Below are positions 50,963 to 61,175 of a DNA stretch of 64,000 bases, in pieces. Origin of the DNA: Streptomyces sp. SID12501 (lineage in GTDB: Bacteria > Actinomycetota > Actinomycetes > Streptomycetales > Streptomycetaceae); NCBI RefSeq assembly GCF_010550245.1, contig NZ_JAAGLU010000026.1, positions 62,001 to 126,000 of the forward strand, read 5' to 3'. The notes under the pieces were generated by a model, which was not told the origin of the DNA, made no database searches, and saw only the letters and a list, made by a program, of their open reading frames with translations. The translations under genes were made by a program, and so were the position numbers. The number at the start of each line of letters is the position of its first letter. Position 1 is the stretch's first letter.

Positions 50963-53900
50963 TCAGCGAACGCGACGGCTCTCCAGCGGTCCCAGATACG
51001 TCGGTGTCAGCCCGCCCGTGTCGATCACCAGGCGCTGCACCACCACCGTCGGGTCGACCGCCCAGAACTTCAGCCGGTGGACGCCCGCCGCAGCCACCGT
51101 GTGCCTGGTCGCCGTCACGTTCACGTTGTCGGACGTGTGGCGGGCCCACTGCTTGTTCATCAGGCCGTCGTTCGCACCCGTGACCGCGTGGATGTCGACC
51201 TGCTGCGGCTCGGCCCCGTCGAACGAGACCGCGTAGCGCAGCCCGCCCGTCGGGAGCGTCGGGTTGCGCGGCGACAGATACGCCCACACCGTCACCTCAC
51301 CCGCCGACAGCAGGCTGACCTCGTACTCCAGACGTGCGGAGGAAGCCCCGTCCGAACCCCCGTCCGAACCCCCGCCCGGCGTGCGACGCGGAGCCGTCAC
51401 CGGCCACGGCGTCATCCCCGCGCCCGTGCGGCCGATACGGTTCGACCGCCGCCAACTCCCCACCCCTCGCATGTAGTTGTCGGCGTCGATCGCCACATAG
51501 CCCCCCGCCTCCACAAACCCCCGCAGCCCTCGCTGCTGCTTGCGCGACGGCTTCTCCGCGACGCACCCGACCGTCACCGACGCCCCCGCACCCGACACCG
51601 TCAGCAACGCGTCCGTACGACCGTCCGGCACCCGCGCCCAGTCCACCGAAACCGCCAGTCGCACCTGCTGCTCGACCCGCCCCCTCCGCCGGTCGATCAC
51701 CAGCCACGGCGCCGACGACTCCACCCGGTACTCGAAGGGCGTACGCCCTCGGTTGAAGACCTCGACGTACTGGCCGGGCCGCGTCTGGTACGGACTGAAC
51801 ACCGGCAGTGCGGCCGAACCGGAGGATCCCGCCGGCCACCACTCCCCCGAGTCCTCGGCCCCGTCGACCGACACCCCCAACTCCCCGTCCACCGGCAGCT
51901 CCAGGCGCCGCACCGCCGGGAACAGCACATCCGGCAACGCCACGTTGTTCTTCTCGGGCTGCTGCCAGGGCGCGTTGGGCCCGTACCGTGCCACGTCCCC
52001 GTAGTCGATGTGCGGCTGGGTCTGGAAGCCCTCCCACTTGCCGCCCACCACCTGGTGGTTGAAGCGGTCGGCGAGCGCGAAGTCCCGTTCCAGGCCCGCT
52101 TCCGCCTCCGCCGCGCGGTCGTTGGTCGCCGCGCGCCCCTGGGACGCGTACAGGAGGTTCTTGAACTCGGCCTCGCGCAGGCCGTACAGGTTCGCGGTAG
52201 CCTCCACCGCGTACCCGACGAGCTCGTACCACGCGTCCTGCGACCGGGCCGGCAGGCTCCTGCCCACCCGCTCCGCTTCATTCCCCAGCTTCCGCCAGTC
52301 CTCCGTCACCCGCTCCAACTCCCGGTGCCCGAAGGCGAAGGGGGTCTCCTGGTCGTCGTACACGATCGCCGACTCGTCTTTCGTCGGGTCCTTCGCGGGG
52401 TCGAGTGTGATGCGGCGGTTGAGCAACTCGGGCTTGCGGCGGGCCTGCAGCCGCCCGTACTCGGCGAGTACCGCCGCGATCGCCGTCGCGTGCTCGGCGC
52501 CGAAGTTCTGGCGGGCGTACCGCCGTTCCCACTCCTCCAGGTTGGACGAGTCCCAACGGGCCGGATTCCAGGCGTAGTCGAGGAAGAACTCCGCCGGAAG
52601 TTCGTTGCCCTTCAGGTCTCCGACGTTCGCCACCCACAGGCCGTGGTTGCCGTACGCGTGGGCCTGGTGGAGCTGGTCCCAGAGGTTGGGCAGTGAAGTC
52701 GTGTCCACCCACTTGTAGTTGCGGCCTACGCCCACGTAGTCGAAGTGGTAGTACAGGCCGTAGCCGCCGCCCCTCGCCGGCTCCGACGGGTCCGGGTGCT
52801 TGCGGATGTTGCCCCAGTTGTCGTCGGTCAGGACGACGGTGACGTCGCCGGGGACTCTCAACCCCCGGTCCCAGTAGCGCTGGACCTCCTTGTACAGGGT
52901 CCACACCTGCGGGGTTTCCTGCACCGGCTTGCCGGTCACCTCCGCGATGATCCCGCGCTGCGTCTCGATGATCTCCCGCATCAGCTCGATGCCGTCGCCG
53001 TCCGGGAGGCTCGTGTCGCCGTTGCCGCGCATGCCGAGGGTGACGACGCCCTCGAATTCCTCGTCCACCATCCGCTGGATGCCGTCGCGCCAGTACGCCC
53101 GGACGGCCGCCGCGTTCCGACGGTACGACCACTCGCCCGTGCCCCCGTACGGGTCCCGCCCCGGAGTCACCACGTTCCCCGCGCTGTCGCGCACGGCCGG
53201 TACCGCGTGCCGGTTCCACTCCTCGATGCCCCGCATCATCGGCGCCTCGTGGGACGTGCCCATGACGATGCCGTACGCCTTCGCACTCGCGTGGTTCTCC
53301 GGATCGTCCTCGGCGAACGCCCTGCCCCACACGGCCGGCCAGAGATAGTTCGCCTTCAGGCGCAGCAGCACCTCGAAGACCCGCTCGAAGAAGGCCGCGT
53401 TGAAGCCTCCGGGGTGACCCGGCGCTTTTCCGGGGCCGAAGAACCGAGGGGCCCAGGTACCGAGTGCCGGGTTCTCGTCGTTGACGAAGATCCCGCGGTA
53501 CTTCACGGCCGGGGTGCCCTGCGTATGCCTCCCCGGCAGCACGTACACCGCGTCCCGGTGGACCGGCGGTACGTCGTCCCACCAGTACCAGGGCGAGACT
53601 CCGATGCCGTACGAGACGTCGTACGCCCCGAAGATCGTGCCGCGCGGGTCGCTGCCCACGATGACGAACGCCCGGTCGACGCCCGGCATCGGGTTCTCCA
53701 CGACCGTCTGGAGCGAGGTCTCCCAGCGGCCGGCGATGCCCCCGACGTCCAGCTTGCCGGCGCGGACCAGACCGTCGATCAGCGGGCTGCGGCCGATCGT
53801 GCCGACGAGGATCACCTCGCGGGCGACGGTGGCAGCCGGACGTACGCCCGTGACGCGTTCGATGTCGTCCCGCAGGTCACCGGCGACCCGTACGACTCCG

Positions 53901-54094
53901 GGGTGGTCGTCGGCGCTGACGACGACCGGCGCCCCGACGACCGCGAACGCGCCGCCGGTGAACGAGATGTACGCACCGGGGTCCGTGCGGCGCACCGCAC
54001 CCTCTCCCGCCCGTGCGACCCCCGACAGCACCGGCACCGCGGCAAGACCGGCCCCCGCACCGAGCACAGCCCTTCGGCTGACGGACCCAGACAT
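50963..54094 (-). CDS. Xylan alpha-1,2-glucuronidase, glycoside hydrolase family 115
   Basis: The protein has 1043 residues from ATG 54094. A twin-arginine signal (SVSRRAVLGAGAGLAAVP) implies export by Tat. GH115 features include GAYDVSYGIGVSPWYWWDDV, KYRGIFVNDENPALGTWAPR, VVTLGMRGNGDTSLPDGDGI and LTDDNWGNIRKHPD, with a C-terminal beta domain. Enzymes of this family remove (4-O-methyl)glucuronic acid side chains from xylan. The start at 54133 in the open frame is rejected because it would precede the Tat motif by 14 codons. The paired GH10 xylanase follows. Confidence 0.93.
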   Translation of the reverse strand: MSGSVSRRAVLGAGAGLAAVPVLSGVARAGEGAVRRTDPGAYISFTGGAFAVVGAPVVVSADDHPGVVRVAGDLRDDIERVTGVRPAATVAREVILVGTIGRSPLIDGLVRAGKLDVGGIAGRWETSLQTVVENPMPGVDRAFVIVGSDPRGTIFGAYDVSYGIGVSPWYWWDDVPPVHRDAVYVLPGRHTQGTPAVKYRGIFVNDENPALGTWAPRFFGPGKAPGHPGGFNAAFFERVFEVLLRLKANYLWPAVWGRAFAEDDPENHASAKAYGIVMGTSHEAPMMRGIEEWNRHAVPAVRDSAGNVVTPGRDPYGGTGEWSYRRNAAAVRAYWRDGIQRMVDEEFEGVVTLGMRGNGDTSLPDGDGIELMREIIETQRGIIAEVTGKPVQETPQVWTLYKEVQRYWDRGLRVPGDVTVVLTDDNWGNIRKHPDPSEPARGGGYGLYYHFDYVGVGRNYKWVDTTSLPNLWDQLHQAHAYGNHGLWVANVGDLKGNELPAEFFLDYAWNPARWDSSNLEEWERRYARQNFGAEHATAIAAVLAEYGRLQARRKPELLNRRITLDPAKDPTKDESAIVYDDQETPFAFGHRELERVTEDWRKLGNEAERVGRSLPARSQDAWYELVGYAVEATANLYGLREAEFKNLLYASQGRAATNDRAAEAEAGLERDFALADRFNHQVVGGKWEGFQTQPHIDYGDVARYGPNAPWQQPEKNNVALPDVLFPAVRRLELPVDGELGVSVDGAEDSGEWWPAGSSGSAALPVFSPYQTRPGQYVEVFNRGRTPFEYRVESSAPWLVIDRRRGRVEQQVRLAVSVDWARVPDGRTDALLTVSGAGASVTVGCVAEKPSRKQQRGLRGFVEAGGYVAIDADNYMRGVGSWRRSNRIGRTGAGMTPWPVTAPRRTPGGGSDGGSDGASSARLEYEVSLLSAGEVTVWAYLSPRNPTLPTGGLRYAVSFDGAEPQQVDIHAVTGANDGLMNKQWARHTSDNVNVTATRHTVAAAGVHRLKFWAVDPTVVVQRLVIDTGGLTPTYLGPLESRRVR

Positions 54095-54181
54095 GACGTA
54101 CCCACCCCTCCGCCCGAATTTGGTCAGTGGCATGACAAATAGTGGGGGGAGTGACCAGCGGGGGGAACGGGTCGTACGCGC

Positions 54182-54193
54182 CGAATAGTTTCG
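54182..54193. promoter_or_regulatory. Candidate LacI-type operator upstream of GH115
   Basis: CGAATAGTTTCG has the same CGAA-N4-TTCG form as the two palindromes at the alpha-xylosidase operon promoter. It lies about 88 bp before the GH115 start. Similar CGAA/TTCG inverted repeats are known operators of xylan genes in Streptomyces. Confidence 0.5.
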
Positions 54194-54226
54194 TTACAGC
54201 AACCAGGCAAACCCGGGCACAGCGAA

Positions 54227-54258
54227 GAGGCCCGTACGACCGAAGTCGTACGGGCCTC
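54227..54258 (-). terminator. Terminator of tuf
   Basis: GAGGCCCGTACGAC (54227-54240), loop CGAA, GTCGTACGGGCCTC (54245-54258): a perfect 14-bp stem, 51 bp past the tuf stop. Confidence 0.88.
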
Positions 54259-54308
54259 CTCAGGAAGCTCGTGAGAGCTACCGGGTCAGGCTGTCAAGCC
54301 AACAAGAA

Positions 54309-55502
<1,194 letters not shown>

Positions 55503-55574
55503 TGGGGTCCTCCTGCGGAGTGGTTCTGGTACGCCTTACTCATCGGCGCCAGGTGATCTTTGCTGGGATGCCGT

Positions 55575-55609
55575 CCGCCGGGGATTTCCCTCCCGGGTCT
55601 CCCCGGCGG
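55575..55609 (-). terminator. Hairpin between fusA and tuf
   Basis: CCGCCGGGGA (55575-55584) and TCCCCGGCGG (55600-55609) form a 10-bp stem with a 15-nt loop about 35 bp after the fusA stop. It may act as an attenuator or RNA-processing signal within the str operon. Confidence 0.45.
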
Positions 55610-55643
55610 TCGGGTCAAGCCTAAAGCGTGTAAAGGGGGTGCG

Positions 55644-57770
55644 TTACTCGCCCTTGGCCTTCGCGATGATCTCCTCGGCGACGTTCCTGGGAACCTCGGC
55701 GTAGGAGTCGAACTGCATCGAGTAGCTTGCGCGACCCGAGGTCTTGCTGCGGAGGTCACCGACGTAGCCGAACATCTCCGAGAGGGGCACGAGGCCCTTC
55801 ACGACGCGGGCACCGGCACGCTCCTCCATGGCCTGGATCTGACCACGGCGGGAGTTGATGTCGCCAATGACTTCACCCATGTAGTCCTCGGGCGTGGTGA
55901 CCTCAACGGCCATCATCGGCTCCAGGAGCACGGGGCTGGCCTTGCGCGCGGCCTCCTTGAAGGCCTGCGAGCCGGCGATCTTGAACGCCAGTTCGGAGGA
56001 GTCGACCTCGTGGTAGCCGCCGTCGAGAAGGATGACGCGGACGCCAGTCATCTCGTAGCCGGCCAGGATGCCGAACTGCATGGCCTCCTGCGCACCGGCG
56101 TCCACCGACGGGATGTACTCCCGCGGGATACGGCCACCGGTGACCTTGTTCACGAACTCGTACGAAGCGTCGCCGTCCACGATCGGCTCGATCGCGATCT
56201 GCACCTTGGCGAACTGACCGGTACCACCGGTCTGCTTCTTGTGCGTGTAGTCGTGACGCTCGACGGCCTTGCGGATCGTCTCGCGGTACGCGACCTGCGG
56301 CTTGCCGACGTTGGCCTCGACCTTGAACTCGCGCTTCATACGGTCGACCAGCACCTCGAGGTGCAGCTCGCCCATACCGCCGAGGATGGTCTGGCCGGTC
56401 TCCTCGTCCGAGTGAACGTGGAAGGAGGGGTCCTCCTCCGCGAGACGCTGGATGGCTACACCCAGCTTCTCCTGGTCACCCTTGGACTTGGGCTCGATGG
56501 CGACCTGGATGACCGGCGCCGGGAAGTCCATGGACTCCAGGATCACCGGGTTCTTGTCATCGCAGAGCGTCTCGCCGGTCGTGGTCTGCTTCAGACCCAT
56601 CACGGCGACGATGTCGCCGGCGCCCACCGCTTCGATCTCCTCACGCTTGTTCGCGTGCATGCGGTAGATCTTGCCGATGCGCTCCTTCTTGCCCTTGACG
56701 GAGTTCAGCACGGCAGTGCCGGTCTCCAGGCGGCCCGAGTAAACCCGGACGAAGGTGAGCTTGCCCAGGTGCGGGTCGCTCATGATCTTGAACGCCAGTG
56801 CGGACAGCGGCTCGTCCACGGACGGCTTGCGCTTGACGACGACCTCGGGGTCCTTGACGTCGTGGCCTTCGATGGCCTCGACGTCGAGGGGGGTCGGCAG
56901 GTAGCGCACGACCGCGTCGAGCAGGGGCTGGACGCCCTTGTTCTTGAACGCGGTGCCACAGAACACCGGGGTGACCGTGACGCCGTTGGACTTGCCGGAC
57001 GCGATGGTGACGGCGCGGATCGCGGCGTACAACTGCTCCTCGGTGGGCTCCTGGCCCTCCAGGAACAGCTCCATGATGTCGTCGTCGTGCTCGGCGACGG
57101 CCTCGACGAGCTTGCCGCGGTACTCCTCGGCAGCCTCGATGTGCGTGGCCGGGATGTCGACGACGTCGTACATCTCGCCCTTGGCGGCCTCGGCGGACCA
57201 CACGAGCGCCTTCATGCGGACCAGGTCCACAACGCCCTTGAAGTCCATCTCGGCACCGATCGGAAGCTGCATGATCAGCGGCACCGCACCGAGGCGGTCC
57301 CTGATCATGTCGACGCAGCGGTGGAACTCCGCGCCGGTCCGGTCGAGCTTGTTGACGAAGCAGATGCGCGGCACGCCGTAACGGTCGGCCTGACGCCACA
57401 CCGTCTCGGACTGCGGCTCGACACCCGCGACGCCGTCGAACACGGTGACGGCACCGTCGAGGACGCGCAGCGAGCGCTCTACCTCAACGGTGAAGTCGAC
57501 GTGCCCGGGGGTGTCGATGATGTTGATCGTGTAGTCGTTGTCCTCAAGCGGCCAGTGACAGGTGGTGGCAGCAGAGGTGATCGTGATGCCACGCTCCTGC
57601 TCCTGCTCCATCCAGTCCATGGTGGCAGCGCCGTCGTGGACTTCACCGATCTTGTAGCTGACGCCGGTGTAGAAGAGGATCCGCTCAGTGGTGGTCGTCT
57701 TACCCGCGTCGATGTGAGCCATGATCCCGATGTTGCGGACCCTGGCCAGGTCAAGTGAAGTGGTAGCCAT
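55644..57770 (-). CDS. fusA: Elongation factor G
   Basis: The protein has 708 residues. GTPase motifs AHIDAGKTTTTER, DTPGHVDFT and NKLDRTG, followed by domains II-V ending AEEIIAKAKGE. It drives translocation and, with RRF, ribosome recycling. It lies 39 bp after rpsG. Confidence 0.98.
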   Translation of the reverse strand: MATTSLDLARVRNIGIMAHIDAGKTTTTERILFYTGVSYKIGEVHDGAATMDWMEQEQERGITITSAATTCHWPLEDNDYTINIIDTPGHVDFTVEVERSLRVLDGAVTVFDGVAGVEPQSETVWRQADRYGVPRICFVNKLDRTGAEFHRCVDMIRDRLGAVPLIMQLPIGAEMDFKGVVDLVRMKALVWSAEAAKGEMYDVVDIPATHIEAAEEYRGKLVEAVAEHDDDIMELFLEGQEPTEEQLYAAIRAVTIASGKSNGVTVTPVFCGTAFKNKGVQPLLDAVVRYLPTPLDVEAIEGHDVKDPEVVVKRKPSVDEPLSALAFKIMSDPHLGKLTFVRVYSGRLETGTAVLNSVKGKKERIGKIYRMHANKREEIEAVGAGDIVAVMGLKQTTTGETLCDDKNPVILESMDFPAPVIQVAIEPKSKGDQEKLGVAIQRLAEEDPSFHVHSDEETGQTILGGMGELHLEVLVDRMKREFKVEANVGKPQVAYRETIRKAVERHDYTHKKQTGGTGQFAKVQIAIEPIVDGDASYEFVNKVTGGRIPREYIPSVDAGAQEAMQFGILAGYEMTGVRVILLDGGYHEVDSSELAFKIAGSQAFKEAARKASPVLLEPMMAVEVTTPEDYMGEVIGDINSRRGQIQAMEERAGARVVKGLVPLSEMFGYVGDLRSKTSGRASYSMQFDSYAEVPRNVAEEIIAKAKGE

Positions 57771-57809
57771 AAGGCTTCGGTCTTCTCTCGGTCTCGATGT
57801 GGGCTGCGA

Positions 57810-58280
57810 CTACCAGCGGTAGTGCGCGAAGGCCTTGTTGGACTCGGCCATCTTGTGGGTGTCCTCGCGCTTCTTGACGGCCGCACCGAGGCCGTTCGAA
57901 GCGTCGAGAAGCTCGTTGAGCAGACGCTCGGTCATCGTCTTCTCGCGACGGGCGCGGGAGTAACCGACCAGCCAGCGCAGCGCGAGCGTGTTGGCGCGAC
58001 CGGGCTTGACCTCGATCGGAACCTGGTACGTCGCACCACCGACACGGCGGGACTTGACCTCGAGGGTCGGCTTGATGTTCTCCAGCGCGCGCTTCAGCGT
58101 GATGACCGGGTCATTGCTGGTCTTCTCGCGCAGGCCCTCCATGGCGCCGTACACGATGCGCTCGGCAGTGGAGCGCTTGCCGTTCATCAAAACCTTGTTG
58201 ATCAGCGACGTGACAAGAGGGGAGCTGTAGACCGGGTCGATGATGACCGGGCGCTTCGGGGCGGGGCCCTTACGAGGCAT
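57810..58280 (-). CDS. rpsG: 30S ribosomal protein S7
   Basis: The protein has 156 residues: MPRKGPAPKRPVIIDPVYSS and the C-terminal KREDTHKMAESNKAFAHYRW. It initiates assembly of the 30S head. It starts 3 bp after the rpsL stop. Confidence 0.98.
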   Translation of the reverse strand: MPRKGPAPKRPVIIDPVYSSPLVTSLINKVLMNGKRSTAERIVYGAMEGLREKTSNDPVITLKRALENIKPTLEVKSRRVGGATYQVPIEVKPGRANTLALRWLVGYSRARREKTMTERLLNELLDASNGLGAAVKKREDTHKMAESNKAFAHYRW

Positions 58281-58283
58281 TTT

Positions 58284-58655
58284 CTACTTCTCCTTCTTGG
58301 CGCCGTAGCGGCTGCGGGCCTGCTTGCGGTTCTTGACACCCTGGGTGTCGAGGGAGCCGCGGATGATCTTGTAGCGAACACCGGGCAGGTCCTTCACACG
58401 GCCGCCGCGCACGAGCACGATGGAGTGCTCCTGCAGGTTGTGTCCCTCACCCGGAATGTAAGCGGTGACCTCGATCCCGCTGGTCAAACGCACGCGCGCG
58501 ACCTTACGCAGGGCCGAGTTCGGCTTCTTCGGGGTGGTCGTGAACACACGCGTGCAGACGCCCCGCCGCTGGGGCGAGTTCTCAAGCGCGGGCGTCAAGT
58601 TCTTCTTGACCTTGTCTTGCCGGCCATTCCGGACCAGCTGCTGGATCGTAGGCAC
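58284..58655 (-). CDS. rpsL: 30S ribosomal protein S12
   Basis: The protein has 123 residues: MPTIQQLVRNGRQDKVKKNL. Lys43 (TTTPKKPNS) and Lys88 (GGRVKDLPGVRY), the sites of streptomycin-resistance mutations, are wild type. It is the first gene of the str operon, with a leader of about 185 nt containing the hairpin shared with rpsJ. Confidence 0.98.
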   Translation of the reverse strand: MPTIQQLVRNGRQDKVKKNLTPALENSPQRRGVCTRVFTTTPKKPNSALRKVARVRLTSGIEVTAYIPGEGHNLQEHSIVLVRGGRVKDLPGVRYKIIRGSLDTQGVKNRKQARSRYGAKKEK

Positions 58656-58704
58656 TACTTCTCCGGTTTCTGTGTGCCGATGGTGAAGCTAACCTGGAAC
58701 ATCA

Positions 58705-58729
58705 CCGACCCACGCGGTCGGGTGTGTCG
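58705..58729 (-). promoter_or_regulatory. Leader hairpin of the str operon, identical to the S10 leader
   Basis: It is identical over 25 nt to 39222-39246. The coding strand folds as CCGACC-GCGTG-GGTCGG, 50 nt upstream of the rpsL start and about 110 nt downstream of the predicted transcription start. Confidence 0.7.
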
Positions 58730-58848
58730 AATACTGCAGACTCCCGCCGCGAGGCGAGAAGGGCGCAGATTGCGGTGGTCACTTACGGCTCCCCGCGCGG
58801 TTCGAAGGCACGCACGAGGGCCAGGGCACACCCCAGGCACAAGGTCTG

Positions 58849-58877
58849 AGCGTACCTACCTCAACGACTTCGGTCAA
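58849..58877 (-). promoter_or_regulatory. Promoter of the str operon
   Basis: TTGACC (58877-58872) and TACGCT (58854-58849) are 17 bp apart on the minus strand, a strong vegetative promoter. The -35 is embedded in GTTTTGACC, as in the rplM promoter. Confidence 0.8.
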
Positions 58878-59078
58878 AACAAATGGAGGCGGGTACGACA
58901 CGCCGGGCTCCGGACGGTCCGCGAGTCCCTCTTTGACCGCTTACGACAGCTTCCGCCATCCTCCGATCATTTACGAGCCAAGGTGGCTGAAACACACCCT
59001 TTACGACCCTGTGAGACCGCCTGTTCAGTACCTTGATCCATCCGCTGCGGGGATTCTGCGACGATTCGGGGGCTGAGC

Positions 59079-59810
59079 GTGATCGGGACGGCCGCGTATT
59101 CACTGGACGACGGGGGCCTGGACGACCGGGTGCCCTTCCTCGCCCGCCTTGAACAGGAAGACCGCACGGCCCTCCTGGCTCTGGGCCGCGAGCTGAACTT
59201 CGCCACCCGGGTGACCCTGATCCACCAGAGCGAGCCCTCCTCCCATGTCCTCTTCCTGGTCCAGGGCTGGACGAAGGTCACCGCCTCGGCCGCCAACGGC
59301 TACGAGGCGCTCCTCTCACTGCGCGGCCCCGGCGACATCGTCGGCGAGTCGGCGGCGCTCACCGGGCGCCCCCGGTCGGCCACGGTGACCGCGCTGGAGG
59401 CGGTGCGGGCGGTGGTCGTCGAACACGAGCGCTTCAAAGACTTCCTCAGCCGTTCACCGGCTGTTTCGTTCGCGCTGCTGGGCCTCACTGCCGACCGCAC
59501 CAGGGCCGCGGACCGGCGCCGCCTGGAGTTCGCGTCCATGAACGTACGGGAACGCTTCGCGATACTCCTCCTCGACCTCGCCCGCACCCACGGCCGCCGC
59601 ACCCCCGACGGCATCGAACTCTCCGTCCCCCTGAGCAAACAGGAACTGGCGGGCTCGGTGGGCGCCTCCAGGGAGATGGTCCAGCGCCTGCTGCGGGAGC
59701 TCCGTGAGAAGGAAGCGGTGGAAACGGGCAGGCGGGCGATGCTGATACGCCGCCCGGACATCCTGCGAAGGATCGCGGCGTCCGGCAACTCCAGCCCGTC
59801 CGGCGCTTGA
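59079..59810 (+). CDS. Crp/Fnr-family transcriptional regulator
   Basis: The protein has 243 residues starting at GTG 59079. The cyclic-nucleotide-binding-like beta barrel runs to about residue 125 (LFLVQGWTKVTASAANGYEA, LRGPGDIVGESAALTGRPRS). The C-terminal winged helix includes VPLSKQELAGSVGASREMVQ. The R/E ligands of true cAMP sites are only partly evident (GDIVGESA), so its ligand is unclear. The last residues (SSPSGA) are encoded by the start of an intergenic repeat. It lies upstream of a cyclase-like gene, a suggestive but unproven link. Confidence 0.9.
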   Translation: MIGTAAYSLDDGGLDDRVPFLARLEQEDRTALLALGRELNFATRVTLIHQSEPSSHVLFLVQGWTKVTASAANGYEALLSLRGPGDIVGESAALTGRPRSATVTALEAVRAVVVEHERFKDFLSRSPAVSFALLGLTADRTRAADRRRLEFASMNVRERFAILLLDLARTHGRRTPDGIELSVPLSKQELAGSVGASREMVQRLLRELREKEAVETGRRAMLIRRPDILRRIAASGNSSPSGA

Positions 59811-59862
59811 GGACGAGGCCCCTTCAGGGCCGAAGCGGGGGTCTGGGGGGCGGCAGCCCCCA
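59798..59862. repeat. Streptomyces intergenic repeat overlapping a gene end
   Basis: GTCCGGCGCTTGAGGACGAG, then GGCCCC-TTCA-GGGCC and GGGGGTCTGGGGGG-type stems. Sequences of this form follow many Streptomyces genes, with TGA in GCTTGAGG serving as the stop codon, as it does here for the Crp gene. It probably works as a terminator. Confidence 0.7.
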
Positions 59863-60007
59863 GCAGACGGCAACCCCAGCCGACCCGCACCTCGAAACAC
59901 CCCTTCTGTGTATCCCGTCACACTCCGACTGCGTCATCCGCCCTCACACCTCACCGTCCCCACCCGCCACGCTGCTGCAAGCAACCCGCACGTGTCGAAG
60001 GGTGACC

Positions 60008-60874
60008 ATGACCGACCCCGTGAGCCGCACGATCCTGCTGCTGGACATCGAAAGGTTCAGCGACCGGGACGACGTGGAACAGGCGTACCTGCGGCGCATG
60101 CTCTACGCCATCACCGACCGTGCGCTGGAAAGCGCCGGCATCGACGAGACCCGTCGCCTGCGCGCCGACCGCGGGGACTCCGTGATGGAGCTCATCGACG
60201 CGAACGCCCCGGTCACCGCGCTGCTGCGGGCCCTGCTCGCGGAGGTACCGGCGCAGTTGCGGGACGTCAACCGCATGGCGTCCAGCTCGGCCCAGATCCG
60301 GCTGCGCGGGGTCGTGGCCACCGGTTACGTGGCCGTGGACGAGCACGACGGCTGGGTCGGCACCGACCTGAACAACGCCTGCCGTCTGCTGGACGCCCAG
60401 CTGCTGAGGGCGGCCCTGCGCGAACGCCCCCACGACTTCGCGCTGATCGTCTCGGACGCCCTGTACACCGGCGTCGTACGGCACGGCCACCACGGCATCC
60501 CGGCCGACGAGTTCCACCCGGTCGGCGTGGACACCAAGAACGGCCCGATGAGGGCCTGGCTGCACGGCCCGCTGCCCAGCGGCCACAAGGCGGCACCGGC
60601 AGCACCGGCCGACGAAGACCACCGTGACACGGGGACGGGGGAGGCGCCGGGCGGTCCGGGGGACCGCCCGGCGCCACAGACACCGCCCGCGCCGAGAGTG
60701 CCCGCACAGGGCGCCTCCCCCGAGAGCCGTCCCGCCCCGGGCCCCGTCCTCAACTTCAACGGCGCCGTGACCATCGGCGGCAGCGTGGTGACCGGCGACC
60801 AGCACGGCGTCAGCGGCGGCCAGGTCACCGGGGACGTCAACCTGGGCGGTCGCAGCGGGGGTGACGGCTCATGA
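60008..60874 (+). CDS. Class III nucleotidyl cyclase-like protein with C-terminal interaction motif
   Basis: The protein has 288 residues from ATG 60008. Residues 1-180 match the cyclase homology domain: Asp13 in ILLLDIERFSDRD and Asp57 in ADRGDSVMEL fit the two metal-binding Asp, and VGTDLNNACRLLDA gives the N122-x3-R126 pair for catalysis. Whether it makes a cyclic nucleotide or only senses one is open. A Pro/Ala-rich linker (about 195-243) leads to GAVTIGGSVVTGDQHGVSGG and QVTGDVNLGG, shared with the next protein. The stop overlaps the next ATG (ATGA). Confidence 0.75.
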   Translation: MTDPVSRTILLLDIERFSDRDDVEQAYLRRMLYAITDRALESAGIDETRRLRADRGDSVMELIDANAPVTALLRALLAEVPAQLRDVNRMASSSAQIRLRGVVATGYVAVDEHDGWVGTDLNNACRLLDAQLLRAALRERPHDFALIVSDALYTGVVRHGHHGIPADEFHPVGVDTKNGPMRAWLHGPLPSGHKAAPAAPADEDHRDTGTGEAPGGPGDRPAPQTPPAPRVPAQGASPESRPAPGPVLNFNGAVTIGGSVVTGDQHGVSGGQVTGDVNLGGRSGGDGS

Positions 60875-61175
60875 GCGCCCCGGACGCGTCGGAGGCCGCC
60901 CGCCCAGGACCCGAGGACACGTCCGCCTCCGACGACGGCAGAGACGGCGCCGCGAAGGACTCCATAGGCTCCAAGGAGTCCAAGGAGGCCGAGGGCTCGG
61001 AAGGGTCGGAGGGAGCGGAGGAGCGCGAGCAGCCCCAGACCGCCTGGTCGGCCCGGCGTGACCTGATCGACCACAGCCCCCGGACCATGAACGTCGGCGA
61101 CCGTTCCCGCTTCGGCGGCAGCATGGTCGGCGGCAGCCAGCACGGCGTCAGCGGCGGCCAGGTCACCGGGGACGT
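60799..61175 (+). repeat. 39-nt exact direct repeat in two adjacent genes (60799-60837 and 61137-61175)
   Basis: Both copies begin CCAGCACGGCGTCAGCGGCG and end GTCACCGGGGACGT, 338 bp apart. One lies in the 3' end of the cyclase-like gene and the other in the 5' part of the next gene. Both are read in the same phase as QHGVSGGQVTGDV. Flanking codons differ, so the repeat is limited to the motif core. Confidence 0.95.

Larger units (their letters stand above)
58656..59078. other. Divergent region between rpsL and the Crp-family gene
   Basis: This 423-bp stretch holds the rpsL promoter and leader on the minus strand (58656-58877). The remaining 200 bp upstream of the regulator show no gene; a possible plus-strand promoter could not be assigned with confidence. 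Confidence 0.5.

Noticed and set aside
55560..57758. Plus-strand 732-codon frame opposite fusA, and similar frames opposite rplB, tuf and GH115
   Set aside because: Each is antisense to an unmistakable conserved gene; long shadow frames are expected at this GC content.
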